64,000 bases of DNA from Planococcus halocryophilus (GCF_001687585.2 NZ_CP016537.2:1832001-1896000), one strand, 5' to 3'; positions 33,961 to 42,152 are shown, numbered from the stretch's first letter. Numbers and translations: made by a program. The notes: generated from the letters alone by a model not told the origin.

Positions 33961-34066
33961 TTTATTTGCGAGATGTCAGGGTTTTATTTGCGCAATACGC
34001 TCTGTTGTTTGCACTATATTGTCGTTTGTTTGCACTATCTCCTATTTTGTTTGCAAAAGATAAAAG
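33961..34066 (+). repeat. Array B: five 21-bp direct repeats
   Basis: Units with the C of TTTGC at 33969, 33991, 34012, 34033 and 34054, spacing 22, 21, 21, 21. First two units have TTTATTTGC, the rest KTTGTTTGC. It fills the gap between the MFS pseudogene and the HIT gene, both on the minus strand, yet the repeats read on the plus strand as in the other arrays. The last unit carries GCAAAA, like those of arrays C and D. Confidence 0.9.
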
Positions 34067-34071
34067 CACTC

Positions 34072-34476
34072 TTATTTTCTTACCCTTTTGTTCTCTGGTT
34101 GCTTCAGCCAATGACGTAGTCCTTTACCTGCTAAAGGTTCATCATGATAGCGCGGAATGACATGAAGGTGACTATGCTGAATCGACTGGTTCGAAGCCTC
34201 GCCCACATTCCACCCAAGTGTATAGCCATCTGGGGCATAGATTCGATCTAAATATTCTTTCGCTTTTTGCAATAACTCATATGTATCATCCCACTCGTCT
34301 TTTGTTAAATCGAACGTTGTTGCACGGTGCTGCTTCGGCACGATCACCCCACTGCCTTCTAGGACATCTTGTTGCTTGTCATGTTGGAGAAAATAACAGG
34401 TTTTATTTTCAACTACGATATTTTGATTGTGGTCTTTTGTTGGATTACAAAAAGGACAATTGGTTTCATAAGACAT
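34072..34476 (-). CDS. HIT family hydrolase
   Basis: A 134-residue histidine-triad protein. The HIT motif is HSHLHVIPR; the N-terminal CPFCNPTKDHNQNIVVEN is the usual CPFC/zinc-like start. HIT proteins are nucleotide hydrolases or transferases acting on adenosine phosphoramidates or dinucleotides. The 3-prime end of the upstream NUDIX gene overlaps its start by 11 bases, so they form an operon, a sensible pairing of two nucleotide-cleaving enzymes. Confidence 0.92.
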   Translation of the reverse strand: MSYETNCPFCNPTKDHNQNIVVENKTCYFLQHDKQQDVLEGSGVIVPKQHRATTFDLTKDEWDDTYELLQKAKEYLDRIYAPDGYTLGWNVGEASNQSIQHSHLHVIPRYHDEPLAGKGLRHWLKQPENKRVRK

Positions 34477-34903
34477 GCTTGTTCACCTCTGGTATATAAT
34501 TTGGTGGGGTAATGAAAGTCAGTAGCAATTCCAAGTCTTCTGGATAATCATGTTCAATTGTTAAAAGATCGTCATAGTTTTGCCAAGCGATTTCTTCAAT
34601 TTCGTCATCTGGGTCTGTATACATGATTTCTCCAGTACTTATTGTGCAATAAAAATAATATGTTGTTACATTGAAATTTCCGATAACCATATTTTTGGTA
34701 TGAATGGCTTTTCCCACTGACACGCTAAGCCCTGTCTCTTCGTGTATTTCTCTTACACACGCTTGTTCCACAGTTTCTCCGTTTTCAATTTCTCCTGATG
34801 GCACACTCCATCTTTTAGTCGCTTTTTCTTTAACCATCAAGATTTTGTTGTCCAACACGACAACTCCGGCCGCTCCAATCCAAGATTTTCTAGCTTTAGT
34901 CAT
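34466..34903 (-). CDS. NUDIX hydrolase
   Basis: A 145-residue NUDIX protein. The box is complete: GEIENGETVEQACVREIHEE followed by TGL, matching GX5EX7REUXEEXGU. The N-terminus GAAGVVVLDNKILMVKEKATK is the usual first strand. Substrates of the family are nucleoside diphosphates linked to another group; no subfamily can be named. Overlaps the HIT gene downstream. ATG preceded by AAGGAGTGTTCAA. Confidence 0.92.
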   Translation of the reverse strand: MTKARKSWIGAAGVVVLDNKILMVKEKATKRWSVPSGEIENGETVEQACVREIHEETGLSVSVGKAIHTKNMVIGNFNVTTYYFYCTISTGEIMYTDPDDEIEEIAWQNYDDLLTIEHDYPEDLELLLTFITPPNYIPEVNKHVL

Positions 34904-34925
34904 TTGAACACTCCTTTGGAAATGC

Positions 34926-34999
34926 TAGTTACTGCAGTTGTTTGCGCAAAATCCCATTATGTTTGGGCGAAATCTTACTTTATTTGCAAAATCGTCACT
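34926..34999 (+). repeat. Array C: three 21-bp direct repeats with a conserved leading flank
   Basis: C of TTTGC at 34945, 34966 (as TTTGG) and 34987, spacing exactly 21. The first unit is preceded by TAGTTACTGCA, the same flank found in front of array D. Lies between two minus-strand NUDIX genes. The unit TTTGCGCAAA is itself a palindrome here. Confidence 0.88.
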
Positions 35000-35035
35000 C
35001 ACCTAACTACGCCGCACGCTCATTCACTATCAAAT

Positions 35036-35425
35036 TTACAAATTTTTTATATTTCCCATAATGCTTCTGGGTCTAATATCTAAGGAATCAAGAATATTGA
35101 TATTCAGCCAGACTGGACGATATGTACCTCGCGCTCTTTTCTCCTCTACAAACTCTGCACCCAATCCGGAACCAAAATTGCCCCCTGTGATAGTTGCTCT
35201 AAAAAAGTAATGAGTGCCATTCCACTCGACTTTTTTGAGACATTCCAAAATTTCAACTTCAAGTCCGGTTTCTTCCAAAGCTTCTCTTTTCGCGGCTTCT
35301 TTTGGTGTTTCACCTTTTTTAATTCCTCCGCCTGGAAAAACAAAATAAGTATCCCCATTTTTTACTCGTTCAATAAAAGCAACCTCGCTATTTTTTATGA
35401 GGATCACTCTCGCAGAATCTCGCAT
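35036..35425 (-). CDS. NUDIX hydrolase
   Basis: A 129-residue NUDIX protein: MRDSARVILIKNSEVAFIER, then GGGIKKGETPKEAAKREALE and ETGLEVEILE form the complete box. Ribosome binding site AAAAGGTG precedes this ATG; an ATG eight codons earlier is less well placed. It differs from the other NUDIX gene 130 bases away, so the pair are paralogues, not a duplication. Substrate unknown. Confidence 0.9.
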   Translation of the reverse strand: MRDSARVILIKNSEVAFIERVKNGDTYFVFPGGGIKKGETPKEAAKREALEETGLEVEILECLKKVEWNGTHYFFRATITGGNFGSGLGAEFVEEKRARGTYRPVWLNINILDSLDIRPRSIMGNIKNL

Positions 35426-35470
35426 CGTGTTCACACCTTTTCCATTCACTTAAACTGTTTATTTACATCT

Positions 35471-35586
35471 TAGTTACTGCAGTTGTTTGCGGGATACAAG
35501 GCGTTGTTTGCGCATTAATCTATTTTGTTTGCAGGAACACTCTATTTGTTTGCGCAAAATTCCACTTTGTTTGCAAAACCAGTAAT
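35471..35586 (+). repeat. Array D: five 21-bp direct repeats with the same leading flank as array C
   Basis: C of TTTGC at 35490, 35511, 35532, 35553 and 35574, spacing exactly 21 in all. Preceded by TAGTTACTGCA as in array C, and closing with GCAAAA. Between a NUDIX gene and a membrane-protein gene, both on the minus strand. Confidence 0.92.
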
Positions 35587-35618
35587 CCCTCCACCAAAAA
35601 GCATCTATCACCAAAATT

Positions 35619-36098
35619 CTACAAACTCGTCCTTCTCTTCAAACTCCATCCCGCTCCCACCACAAAACAAATCACGACGACTCCAAAGAACGTCAATGGA
35701 TTAAAGAATAAATGATTTGAAAATACGTTTAGCAATGCGAATTCTTTTGGATCGCTATATGCCTCTTTCGTCTCTACTATATAAGTTCGAAAGCGATCAG
35801 CTGCACGAATGGTCCATAAAGCTGTGCCTACTAAATAAATCAAACTTAATGAAATCACAATAATTGTCTTTTTTCGACTAAGCCATTTCTCTGCCAGCCG
35901 CATCGACAACTCAATAGTTCCATACAAGAAATAAAATATAAATGGCATAAGAACTACAGGGAAAAATAAAGCCGGATTGCCATTCCCACCCCGATAATCA
36001 TTATTAAGAACCGGAGCAGTCAAGTAATTCATCCAGTAAAAAACAGTGATTGTTAAAATGGCGGACACCCCATATAATGCCATCAATATTTTATTCAC
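35619..36098 (-). CDS. Membrane protein of unknown function
   Basis: About 159 residues with four hydrophobic segments; the last ends with WSLKRRTSL. A larger frame begins 44 codons upstream, but its first residues come from the terminator hairpin of the M1 peptidase gene, so I start at the GTG (VNKILMALYGVSA) with TGGAG upstream. Family not recognised. It could be transcribed from its own promoter or by read-through. Confidence 0.62.
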   Translation of the reverse strand: MNKILMALYGVSAILTITVFYWMNYLTAPVLNNDYRGGNGNPALFFPVVLMPFIFYFLYGTIELSMRLAEKWLSRKKTIIVISLSLIYLVGTALWTIRAADRFRTYIVETKEAYSDPKEFALLNVFSNHLFFNPLTFFGVVVICFVVGAGWSLKRRTSL

Positions 36099-36197
36099 AG
36101 TGAATCGCTCCAGTCGAGTTAGAGTCAAAAGCCATATGGTACTATTCTCCATATGGCAAATAAACCCTTTAAAATTTTCCCGATAAGAAATATACAT

Positions 36198-36232
36198 AAA
36201 AAAAGAAGCTGTAAGTCCAGCTTCTTCCAAAC
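36198..36232 (-). terminator. Intrinsic terminator after the M1 peptidase gene
   Basis: GAAGCTG...CAGCTTC-type stem, AGAAGCT-G/GGACTTAC-AGCTTCT, followed by T7 on the minus strand. Confidence 0.82.
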
Positions 36233-36242
36233 AATCACAATG

Positions 36243-37625
36243 TTATTTTAACCAACTATCCAAAAACTTACTTTGATCGCCCTCGAAATACTCCTCGAAA
36301 AACATTTTAAACTCTTCTGTATTTACTTGCTTAAACTGAAATTCTTCGTAATAAGCCGACAAGAACAAAAGTGCTCTTTCTCTGCCACCATTTTCATCAA
36401 AATATTCTTTTAACACCATTGGAACTTTGCCGTAAATGGTCGAATAATACGTCTCATCACTAAATTTTGAAAGAGGCAAATTCACATATTTTTCTGGTCG
36501 GTAATATTGTTCCGCTGATGAAGCGCCCCAGAAACCGTATTCTTCATCGTCGTAGCGATCACTTAAAAACAACGAACTACTAAATTCTGTAAATCCTTCG
36601 TCTAACCAGGATTCATAATACGGATCGTTCGTTACTAAATAATAAAACCATTGATGAGCAATTTCATGTACGAGAACCATTTCTTGAGATTCTCCATCTG
36701 CAGCCACTTCAATAACATTCGGATATTCCATATAGCCGTCGTTTGCAATAATATCAAGCTCTGTAAATGGATTATCGCCAATTTCCACTTCAAAATAGAG
36801 ATACGCGTCAACTGCGAGTGAAGAAGTTTCTTCTAATATATTTTGCGTAGCCCGGGTAAACACGTTCAGCTGAGTGTCATTAGCTTGAATAGTTTCAAAC
36901 TCCCATTCATCAGGATCCATAATTGCCATGTAAAAATCTTTGATGTTTTCTCCTTTTACTGTGCCTGTTGATGCTGCTTTAATTGGACCATCATTTCCAG
37001 AACTCGCAACTAAATAGTCTTTAGGTAACTCATAACTCACGATAAAGTCCCCATAATCTGTATTGTAAGACTCTCCTTTTGCATCATAATCGTTAATATC
37101 CCAGCCGTTTCGATATAGTGCGAGCATAGGATACCAATGAGCCAAGTAAAAATTATCATCTACTTGAGACAAGCGCATGCCGTTTTGTGGCAAAGTCATT
37201 GAATAGTCGACTGTTACAGTTGCCCCAGACCCTGTGTCTAGCTGAGTTTCCAACTCCACTAATAAACCATTATTTTCCAATGTATAAGATACTTCTTTTC
37301 CATCAACCGTTATGGAAGAAATCTCAATTTGCGCTCTATCATCTTCATAAGCCTGTGTCTCTTCAGCATTCATCGCATTTGGAACCAAATAAAATCCAAT
37401 ATCCGACCAAGCGTCGGTTGAATCGTTTGTCACATCAATCATTGTCTGCACTTGAAAGTCATTTTCCTTATCCATATTAATTGATATATCGTAAACTGCA
37501 TTGGTTGTTTCAACATACTTTTCCATGACAACGGCTTTGTCTTTGTCACGCAATACTACCGCTGCCACCACTCCAATAATTAACACGCTAACAACTACAA
37601 TCGCTACTACTACTTTTTTTTTCAT
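36243..37625 (-). CDS. M1 family metallopeptidase, membrane-anchored
   Basis: A 460-residue zinc aminopeptidase-type protein with an N-terminal signal anchor (VVVAIVVVSVLIIGVVAAVV). The zinc motif is HEIAHQW with the second Glu in DEGFTEFSS, 18-20 residues downstream as expected for gluzincins; the GxMEN-like exopeptidase motif appears only as NDGYMEYP, so the substrate preference may differ. It acts outside the membrane. Shorter than full aminopeptidase N because the helical C-terminal domain is cut down. Single gene; AGGAGATGGG site. Confidence 0.88.
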   Translation of the reverse strand: MKKKVVVAIVVVSVLIIGVVAAVVLRDKDKAVVMEKYVETTNAVYDISINMDKENDFQVQTMIDVTNDSTDAWSDIGFYLVPNAMNAEETQAYEDDRAQIEISSITVDGKEVSYTLENNGLLVELETQLDTGSGATVTVDYSMTLPQNGMRLSQVDDNFYLAHWYPMLALYRNGWDINDYDAKGESYNTDYGDFIVSYELPKDYLVASSGNDGPIKAASTGTVKGENIKDFYMAIMDPDEWEFETIQANDTQLNVFTRATQNILEETSSLAVDAYLYFEVEIGDNPFTELDIIANDGYMEYPNVIEVAADGESQEMVLVHEIAHQWFYYLVTNDPYYESWLDEGFTEFSSSLFLSDRYDDEEYGFWGASSAEQYYRPEKYVNLPLSKFSDETYYSTIYGKVPMVLKEYFDENGGRERALLFLSAYYEEFQFKQVNTEEFKMFFEEYFEGDQSKFLDSWLK

Positions 37626-37757
37626 AGCCCATCTCCTATATTTTAATTAACTAAGTAAGATTGATATTTATTAAATTTTACCATTTATTCTTTTACCTGG
37701 TATACATAATTTATTGACCTTTCCCGTCATTATTATATCGGTACTAATGCTTCAAAT

Positions 37758-37798
37758 AAAAAAGCACTGATTTCTAAAAAGAAATCAGTGCTTTGATC
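37758..37798 (-). terminator. Intrinsic terminator
   Basis: AAAGCACTGATTTCT-AAAA-AGAAATCAGTGCTTT, a 15-bp perfect stem with T-run on the minus strand. Confidence 0.92.
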
Positions 37799-37803
37799 GT
37801 TCA

Positions 37804-38019
37804 TTATTCGCCACGTGGCGGTTTTGGTGGTTGGCACACGTCACATTTACGTTGGTTTTTTGTGTTGAATTTTGTGAAAGTTTTTTCGAAGTTATTCCCG
37901 CAAGCGCATTTAAATAGCAGCTTTTGAGAAAATCCATGATATTCTGTCGACAGTAGTTTGCTGTCTGAATTTTTTTCGACAAATGCTTTAATTTCTTTAA
38001 TTGTCCATCGTTTGTTCAT
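37804..38019 (-). CDS. Small zinc-ribbon-like protein (71 aa)
   Basis: A 71-residue basic protein starting MNKRWTIKEIKAFVEKNSDS. Two cysteine pairs, FKCACGNNFE (CxC) and KCDVCQPP (CxxC), spaced 20 residues apart, form a likely treble-clef/zinc-ribbon of the sort found at the ends of nucleases. The N-terminal helix resembles a DNA-binding or AP2-like helper. Basic charge suggests nucleic-acid binding. Ribosome binding site GGAGGTG. No assured family. Confidence 0.68.
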   Translation of the reverse strand: MNKRWTIKEIKAFVEKNSDSKLLSTEYHGFSQKLLFKCACGNNFEKTFTKFNTKNQRKCDVCQPPKPPRGE

Positions 38020-38117
38020 TTTGTTACACCTCCATATATTAACGGTAAGCGGAGGCTTTTTGGCATCCGTTCACTAAAGAGCAAAACCATCTATGCCCTA
38101 AGTTCTTTATTATACCA
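38020..38117 (-). promoter_or_regulatory. Extended -10 promoter and ~85-nt leader of the zinc-ribbon gene
   Basis: TATAAT preceded by TGG (38114-38109 on the minus strand) is an extended -10. The leader contains CCTCC (38055-38051) which could pair with the GGAGG ribosome binding site (38033-38029) over a 17-nt loop. This five-bp pairing is weak, so leader control is only possible. The remainder of 38118-38232 shows no gene. Confidence 0.45.
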
Positions 38118-38229
38118 CGGTCAGTCCGATAAATTGAAGAATTAGTGATGTTTTGGTTTCATCACGCTAAAAAGGTTGATAGAAAATCGTAATGAACCTC
38201 GTTATTTTTATCAGAATATTATAAAAATA

Positions 38230-38238
38230 TGATATAAT
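38230..38238 (+). promoter_or_regulatory. Extended -10 promoter of the 63-aa gene
   Basis: TGATATAAT is a full extended -10 (TGn plus TATAAT) with no good -35. A ~95-nt leader follows before AAGGAGGG and the ATG. Confidence 0.55.
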
Positions 38239-38338
38239 GAATAGAGAATAGCTGAGTTGGTTAATGGTGATAAGTGGTTTGTACGAGTGAAATTTTCATT
38301 CTTATTGCATATAAAACATTAAAAAGGAGGGCCTAAAA

Positions 38339-38530
38339 ATGAGTGAACAACATCAAACAGCTTTGGAACGTTTTAATGCCATAGATCAAATGATTAATGA
38401 AGGACTCGGAAGCGGATCAATTAATCCGAGCTATACAGAAGCTCATTTGAGATTAAAAGAAAAGCAAGAAGCTCAATTACTTGCAGCTTTAATGGCGGAG
38501 GTTTCTGAAAAAGATGAAAAAAAAGCTTAG
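38339..38530 (+). CDS. Hypothetical small acidic protein (63 aa)
   Basis: A 63-residue soluble protein, MSEQHQTALERFNAIDQMIN onward, with a Gly/Ser turn (GLGSGSINPS) and a long charged helix (HLRLKEKQEAQLLAALMAEV). A strong AAAGGAGGG precedes the ATG and a strong terminator follows. Family not recognised. Divergent from the zinc-ribbon gene, and both have long leaders. Confidence 0.65.
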   Translation: MSEQHQTALERFNAIDQMINEGLGSGSINPSYTEAHLRLKEKQEAQLLAALMAEVSEKDEKKA

Positions 38531-38537
38531 TTCATCA

Positions 38538-38575
38538 AAAAAAAGCTAATCCATCAATGGATTAGCTTTTTTAAC
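38538..38575. terminator. Intrinsic terminator, bidirectional
   Basis: AAAAGCTAATCCAT-CA-ATGGATTAGCTTTT with T-run; serves the 63-aa gene and the converging DNA-alkylation gene. Confidence 0.92.
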
Positions 38576-39278
38576 ATCTGACATATTTGCGTTTAAAGCC
38601 CAATCTACCTTTTTCCATAGCCGTTTGAATGCTTTCATAGGCATTTAACAGGCTATTTTTTTTGTTATCCCGTTCAATTTCTACAATCCCGACTCTTTTC
38701 GAAACTTCGACTGCCTTGTCATTTAATGGCCGAAATGAAATTCCAACCGTGTATAAAAAATTATTCATTGAGGATTTCGTACGTGGCGGTGAGCTGTGTA
38801 TGTTCTTTTCCACAGTATCAAGCATAGCTGAAATCTTGCTTTCGGAAAATTCCTCGTCTGAACGATTACCGAGTAGCCAACAATAACAGCTCCATCCCGC
38901 CGACATTTTCAATTCTTCTCCGCTGGCAATCCATTGATCAGCTACTTCCTGTGCAATATTAGACTCTGATAAAGTTACCGCCACGACAAAATCAGCAATC
39001 ATATAAAAATACGCGTCCTCTATCCAGCAATCAAAGTCCTCAGCAGTCATAGCTTTTGGGTCTGCAATAATACCTGCAAAATACATCGCATCGTAGTTAC
39101 CTGTTGCATACAATTGTTCTGCCAACGCTTGATTTATCTTTATTTTCTTCGCGATTGGCTTCATAGCACCTGTTGCTACGCCAAATAAAGGTTCATGTGC
39201 ACCGTTGGATAAATAAATCTTTTTCATTCGTTCTTTTCCTAATGCCTCTAGTTCTTGCATTACTGTTTCGCAATTCAT
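38571..39278 (-). CDS. DNA alkylation repair protein (AlkD-like HEAT repeat)
   Basis: A 235-residue all-helical protein of the AlkD/AlkC-like DNA glycosylase family (PF08713). It shows PLFGVATGAMKPIAKKIKIN at the N-terminus and repeating two-helix units, with CYCWLLGNRSDEEFSESKI and HSSPPRTKSSMNNFLY late. AlkD enzymes excise positively charged alkyl bases. Whether the catalytic Trp/Asp/Arg set is kept cannot be told by eye. Ribosome binding site GAAGGTAAATCG. Confidence 0.8.
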   Translation of the reverse strand: MNCETVMQELEALGKERMKKIYLSNGAHEPLFGVATGAMKPIAKKIKINQALAEQLYATGNYDAMYFAGIIADPKAMTAEDFDCWIEDAYFYMIADFVVAVTLSESNIAQEVADQWIASGEELKMSAGWSCYCWLLGNRSDEEFSESKISAMLDTVEKNIHSSPPRTKSSMNNFLYTVGISFRPLNDKAVEVSKRVGIVEIERDNKKNSLLNAYESIQTAMEKGRLGFKRKYVRC

Positions 39279-39461
39279 CGATTTACCTTCTTTCTATTCG
39301 CGCTTTTAATCCGACTCCATTCTTGTATAGTTCGCTTTTCAGTAGCAATACCATTTTACAGTAAAACGTTCTTTCTAAACTTAAAACTTTCATGGAACTT
39401 TCGAACACGATTGGTCGTTTACTTTCTAATAGTTAATATAGGTAGTAAAAAGGAGTCCTCC

Positions 39462-39929
39462 ATGACCGAAAGTATGAAAGAACTTGTTGTGCGCAAATTA
39501 AAAGTTACATTTCTTACTGCTTTTATCTTTTCAACAGTATGGAGTTTTTGGGAGACATATATGCGCATTAAATCTGACGGTGATTATGCAGATTTTCCTG
39601 GCATGTTTATGATATTCTTCTTTTACATTTTCATTATTATTCTCATTTACGGTAATCTAATTTCGATTTTCTTCGAATTTCTACAACGAAAGTGGTTCGC
39701 TCGATCAAATTGGCTGTATATTTTTCTACTTGGTTTATTTGGATCAGTCAATGGAGTTCTCGATTTCGAACTCTTTTTTATGGTATTTGGAATACTCGCT
39801 GCTCTCCTCTACGCCATCATTGACAAATGGCTGTTAAAAAGTTGGGCTCTACAAGAGTCGAATAAATCATTTTATATCCTCCCTTTAATTTTGTTTTTTT
39901 TATTTTGGATATATTTCAATATTACTTAG
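39462..39929 (+). CDS. Membrane protein of unknown function (155 aa)
   Basis: Starts MTESMKELVVRKLKVTFLTA after AAAAGGAG. Four hydrophobic segments, one rich in Phe/Ile (MFMIFFFYIFIIILIYGNL), with the ends basic. A longer frame upstream lacks a ribosome binding site and was not used. No family recognised. Single gene. Confidence 0.65.
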   Translation: MTESMKELVVRKLKVTFLTAFIFSTVWSFWETYMRIKSDGDYADFPGMFMIFFFYIFIIILIYGNLISIFFEFLQRKWFARSNWLYIFLLGLFGSVNGVLDFELFFMVFGILAALLYAIIDKWLLKSWALQESNKSFYILPLILFFLFWIYFNIT

Positions 39930-39971
39930 GCCTTCAACATCCTATCGTCGAATATGTCTCCCTATTAACTA

Positions 39972-40013
39972 TAATAAAGGAAGAGACCATAAAATAGTCT
40001 CTCCCTTTATTGT
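39972..40013 (-). terminator. Intrinsic terminator after the cardiolipin synthase gene
   Basis: AATAAAGG-AAGAGAC and GTCTCTC-CCTTTATT pair around an 8-nt loop. Confidence 0.8.
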
Positions 40014-40024
40014 TCAACATCATC

Positions 40025-41452
40025 TTACAAAATTGGTGATACTAACTGTGCTACATCTTGCTTAATTTTTTCCATCCACGATTGACTCTTAAATGTTTCT
40101 TCTGTCAATTCGGCAGAAAGTTCCTTATCTCGGAAAAATAAATCTTCCATTTCACGTGCTGACTGCTCATCGTATACAAAAGCATTCACTTCAAAATTCA
40201 ATTTAAAACTACGAATGTCCATATTAGCTGATCCTACCGAATAGGATTGCCCATCAACTACGAGTGTTTTGGCATGTAAAAAGCCATTTTTATAGCTATA
40301 CACTTTGACACCATCTCGTAGCAATTCACGAGCGAATGACAGTGTAGCCGAATGAACAAATATGTGGTCAGCTTGATGCGGAATCATAATTTGAACATCA
40401 ACGCCACCTAATGCTGCTGTTTTTAATGCATCCATAATCGACTTATCTGGGATAAAATACGGTGTTTGTAGATAAATACTTTTGCGAGCATGATAAATCA
40501 TTTTCAAGTACCCGTTTTTAATGTCTTCATGTGTGTCCAAAGGTCCACTTGCAACCATTTGCATCGCCGTGCCTGAATTTTCATCTTTACTAGGGAAAAA
40601 GCTTTCAGCAAACTTTAACGGAAATTTCTCAGTTGCTTGATTCCAGTCAATAAAAAAACGATTTTGAAGTGAATAAATGATACTTCCTTCTAGACGGAGG
40701 TGAGTATCTCGCCAATAGCCTAGTTCCTTCTTGCCTAAATATTCATCACCAACGTTGAACCCACCGATATAACCAACCGAACCATCCACAACCACTAATT
40801 TACGGTGATTTCTGTGATTCAGCCGAGGATTAATGCTCGACATCAGTGCCGGTAAAAAGGGAACTGCTATCCCCCCACTTGCATGGAATTCATCAAAAAA
40901 ATCTTTCGGGAGATTTTTGGAACCTAGGTCATCATACAAGAACCGGATATTAACCCCTTGTTTGGCTTTTTTAGTTAACAAACCTATGAGGCGACGACCT
41001 AAATCGTCATTGTTTAAAATGAAATATTGCAGGTGGACATGATCTTTTGCCTTACAAATATCTTCAAATAACGCATTAAATTTTTTGGTGCCATCGTTAA
41101 AGATTTGAATATCTGTTGCAGTCGACAAAGGTGCATCCGTTCTAGACATATTCATTTGGATAAGATCTAACCACTTTTCTACATTTTTTGAAGATGGACG
41201 AAAACTACCTTCTTTTAGTTCGTTTAGTTGACGTATGCGATATTCCTTAAATTTTTTATTGTCATAGGTAGCTGTACTATTTAACCGTTTTGGTCGTAAC
41301 GATTTACCGAATAGCAAATATAAAACGAAACCAACTATCGGTACGAAAAATAATATTAAAATCCATGCCCATGCCGATGTTGCCGTTTTTCGTTCAAAAA
41401 ATAAAATAAAGATTGCCAGCATTACATTGACCACAACAAAAATATTACTCAC
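40025..41452 (-). CDS. cls: Cardiolipin synthase
   Basis: A ~475-residue phospholipase D-superfamily enzyme that joins two phosphatidylglycerols into cardiolipin at the membrane. Two N-terminal membrane segments, then two HKD motifs: HRNHRKLVVVDG (HxKx4D form) and HAKTLVVDG, each followed by GG/GSAN. The given start is a GTG without a ribosome binding site. Eight codons upstream, an ATT (41476) has GAGGGGGG six bases before it and would add ISFEWFST, giving an N-terminus more like known Cls; see findings. Single gene. Confidence 0.93.
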   Translation of the reverse strand: MSNIFVVVNVMLAIFILFFERKTATSAWAWILILFFVPIVGFVLYLLFGKSLRPKRLNSTATYDNKKFKEYRIRQLNELKEGSFRPSSKNVEKWLDLIQMNMSRTDAPLSTATDIQIFNDGTKKFNALFEDICKAKDHVHLQYFILNNDDLGRRLIGLLTKKAKQGVNIRFLYDDLGSKNLPKDFFDEFHASGGIAVPFLPALMSSINPRLNHRNHRKLVVVDGSVGYIGGFNVGDEYLGKKELGYWRDTHLRLEGSIIYSLQNRFFIDWNQATEKFPLKFAESFFPSKDENSGTAMQMVASGPLDTHEDIKNGYLKMIYHARKSIYLQTPYFIPDKSIMDALKTAALGGVDVQIMIPHQADHIFVHSATLSFARELLRDGVKVYSYKNGFLHAKTLVVDGQSYSVGSANMDIRSFKLNFEVNAFVYDEQSAREMEDLFFRDKELSAELTEETFKSQSWMEKIKQDVAQLVSPIL

Positions 41453-41525
41453 AGTGCTAAACCATTCGAATGAAATCGAAATCCCCCCTCGAACTTTGAC
41501 TTATATACTATCGTTAGAAATAGTG

Positions 41526-41575
41526 AAAAAATAGTAGAACAAACCATTGTTGGTTCGAACTACTATTTCTTCATA
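41526..41575 (-). terminator. Intrinsic terminator after the acidic lipoprotein gene
   Basis: AAATAGTAG-TTCGAACC and GGTTTGTT-CTACTATTT pair with a short inner loop, with T-run on the minus strand. Confidence 0.72.
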
Positions 41576-41700
41576 AACAAAGTAACTAAATTACTTGTAT
41601 CACCACTATTGCTTTATGGGGTACGTTATTAGCTCAATACGTGGAAGTGATAAGCAGCTTAAAACATCTATTCAATAAAATACAATTTGGTCATCAAACT

Positions 41701-41934
41701 TTACTCTTCGTCTACTTGAACGTCTTCGTCTTCTACTGCATCTTCCACGCCTTGATTTTCTATTTCTTCTTCTAATTCACCAACGGGTTCTACCACATCT
41801 TCTTCTATCGCATCTTCTAGTTCTTCCTCTTCTACTTCTTTTTCTAGCTCTTCTCCTGGATTACAAGCAGCTAGAAAACCAAGAGACAATGTGAAAGTTA
41901 ATCCCCATTTTGCTAAGACCTGTGATTTCTTCAT
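41701..41934 (-). CDS. Small highly acidic lipoprotein (77 aa)
   Basis: Signal peptide with lipobox FLAAC (Cys24), then 50 residues of which more than half are Glu or Asp (EEELEDAIEEDVVEPVG). Such proteins are surface lipoproteins with a charged tail; no enzyme domain is visible. A second, larger acidic lipoprotein of YusW type is divergent from it 219 bases away. Function unknown; binding of cations is possible. GGAGGG site. Confidence 0.75.
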   Translation of the reverse strand: MKKSQVLAKWGLTFTLSLGFLAACNPGEELEKEVEEEELEDAIEEDVVEPVGELEEEIENQGVEDAVEDEDVQVDEE

Positions 41935-42152
41935 TCGAATCCCTCCATTTCGTCTGGATTTTTATGAGCCTTGTTACTCACTTACCCGCTTGGACTCATC
42001 AAAAACGTATCCATTGCTACTTTTAATACTTTATTGTTATCAAACCTATTTTTTTGTTCACCATTAGCTATATCCGTTTCTACTTAAAAGCATATTTTTT
42101 TCAAATTCGGGAAACATCATTAATAATCGGAAAAAGAAAGGATGAGAAAATA

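Noticed and set aside
33966..34160. A plus-strand frame through array B with LFA repeats
   Set aside because: Same reason; it also runs antisense into the HIT gene.
31301..35586. CRISPR array
   Set aside because: Unit is 21 bp in total with a 9-bp core and no 25-40 bp spacers, and no cas genes are present.
35619..36230. A 203-residue version of the membrane protein downstream of the M1 peptidase
   Set aside because: Its first residues are encoded by the peptidase terminator hairpin; a GTG with a ribosome binding site lies 44 codons in.
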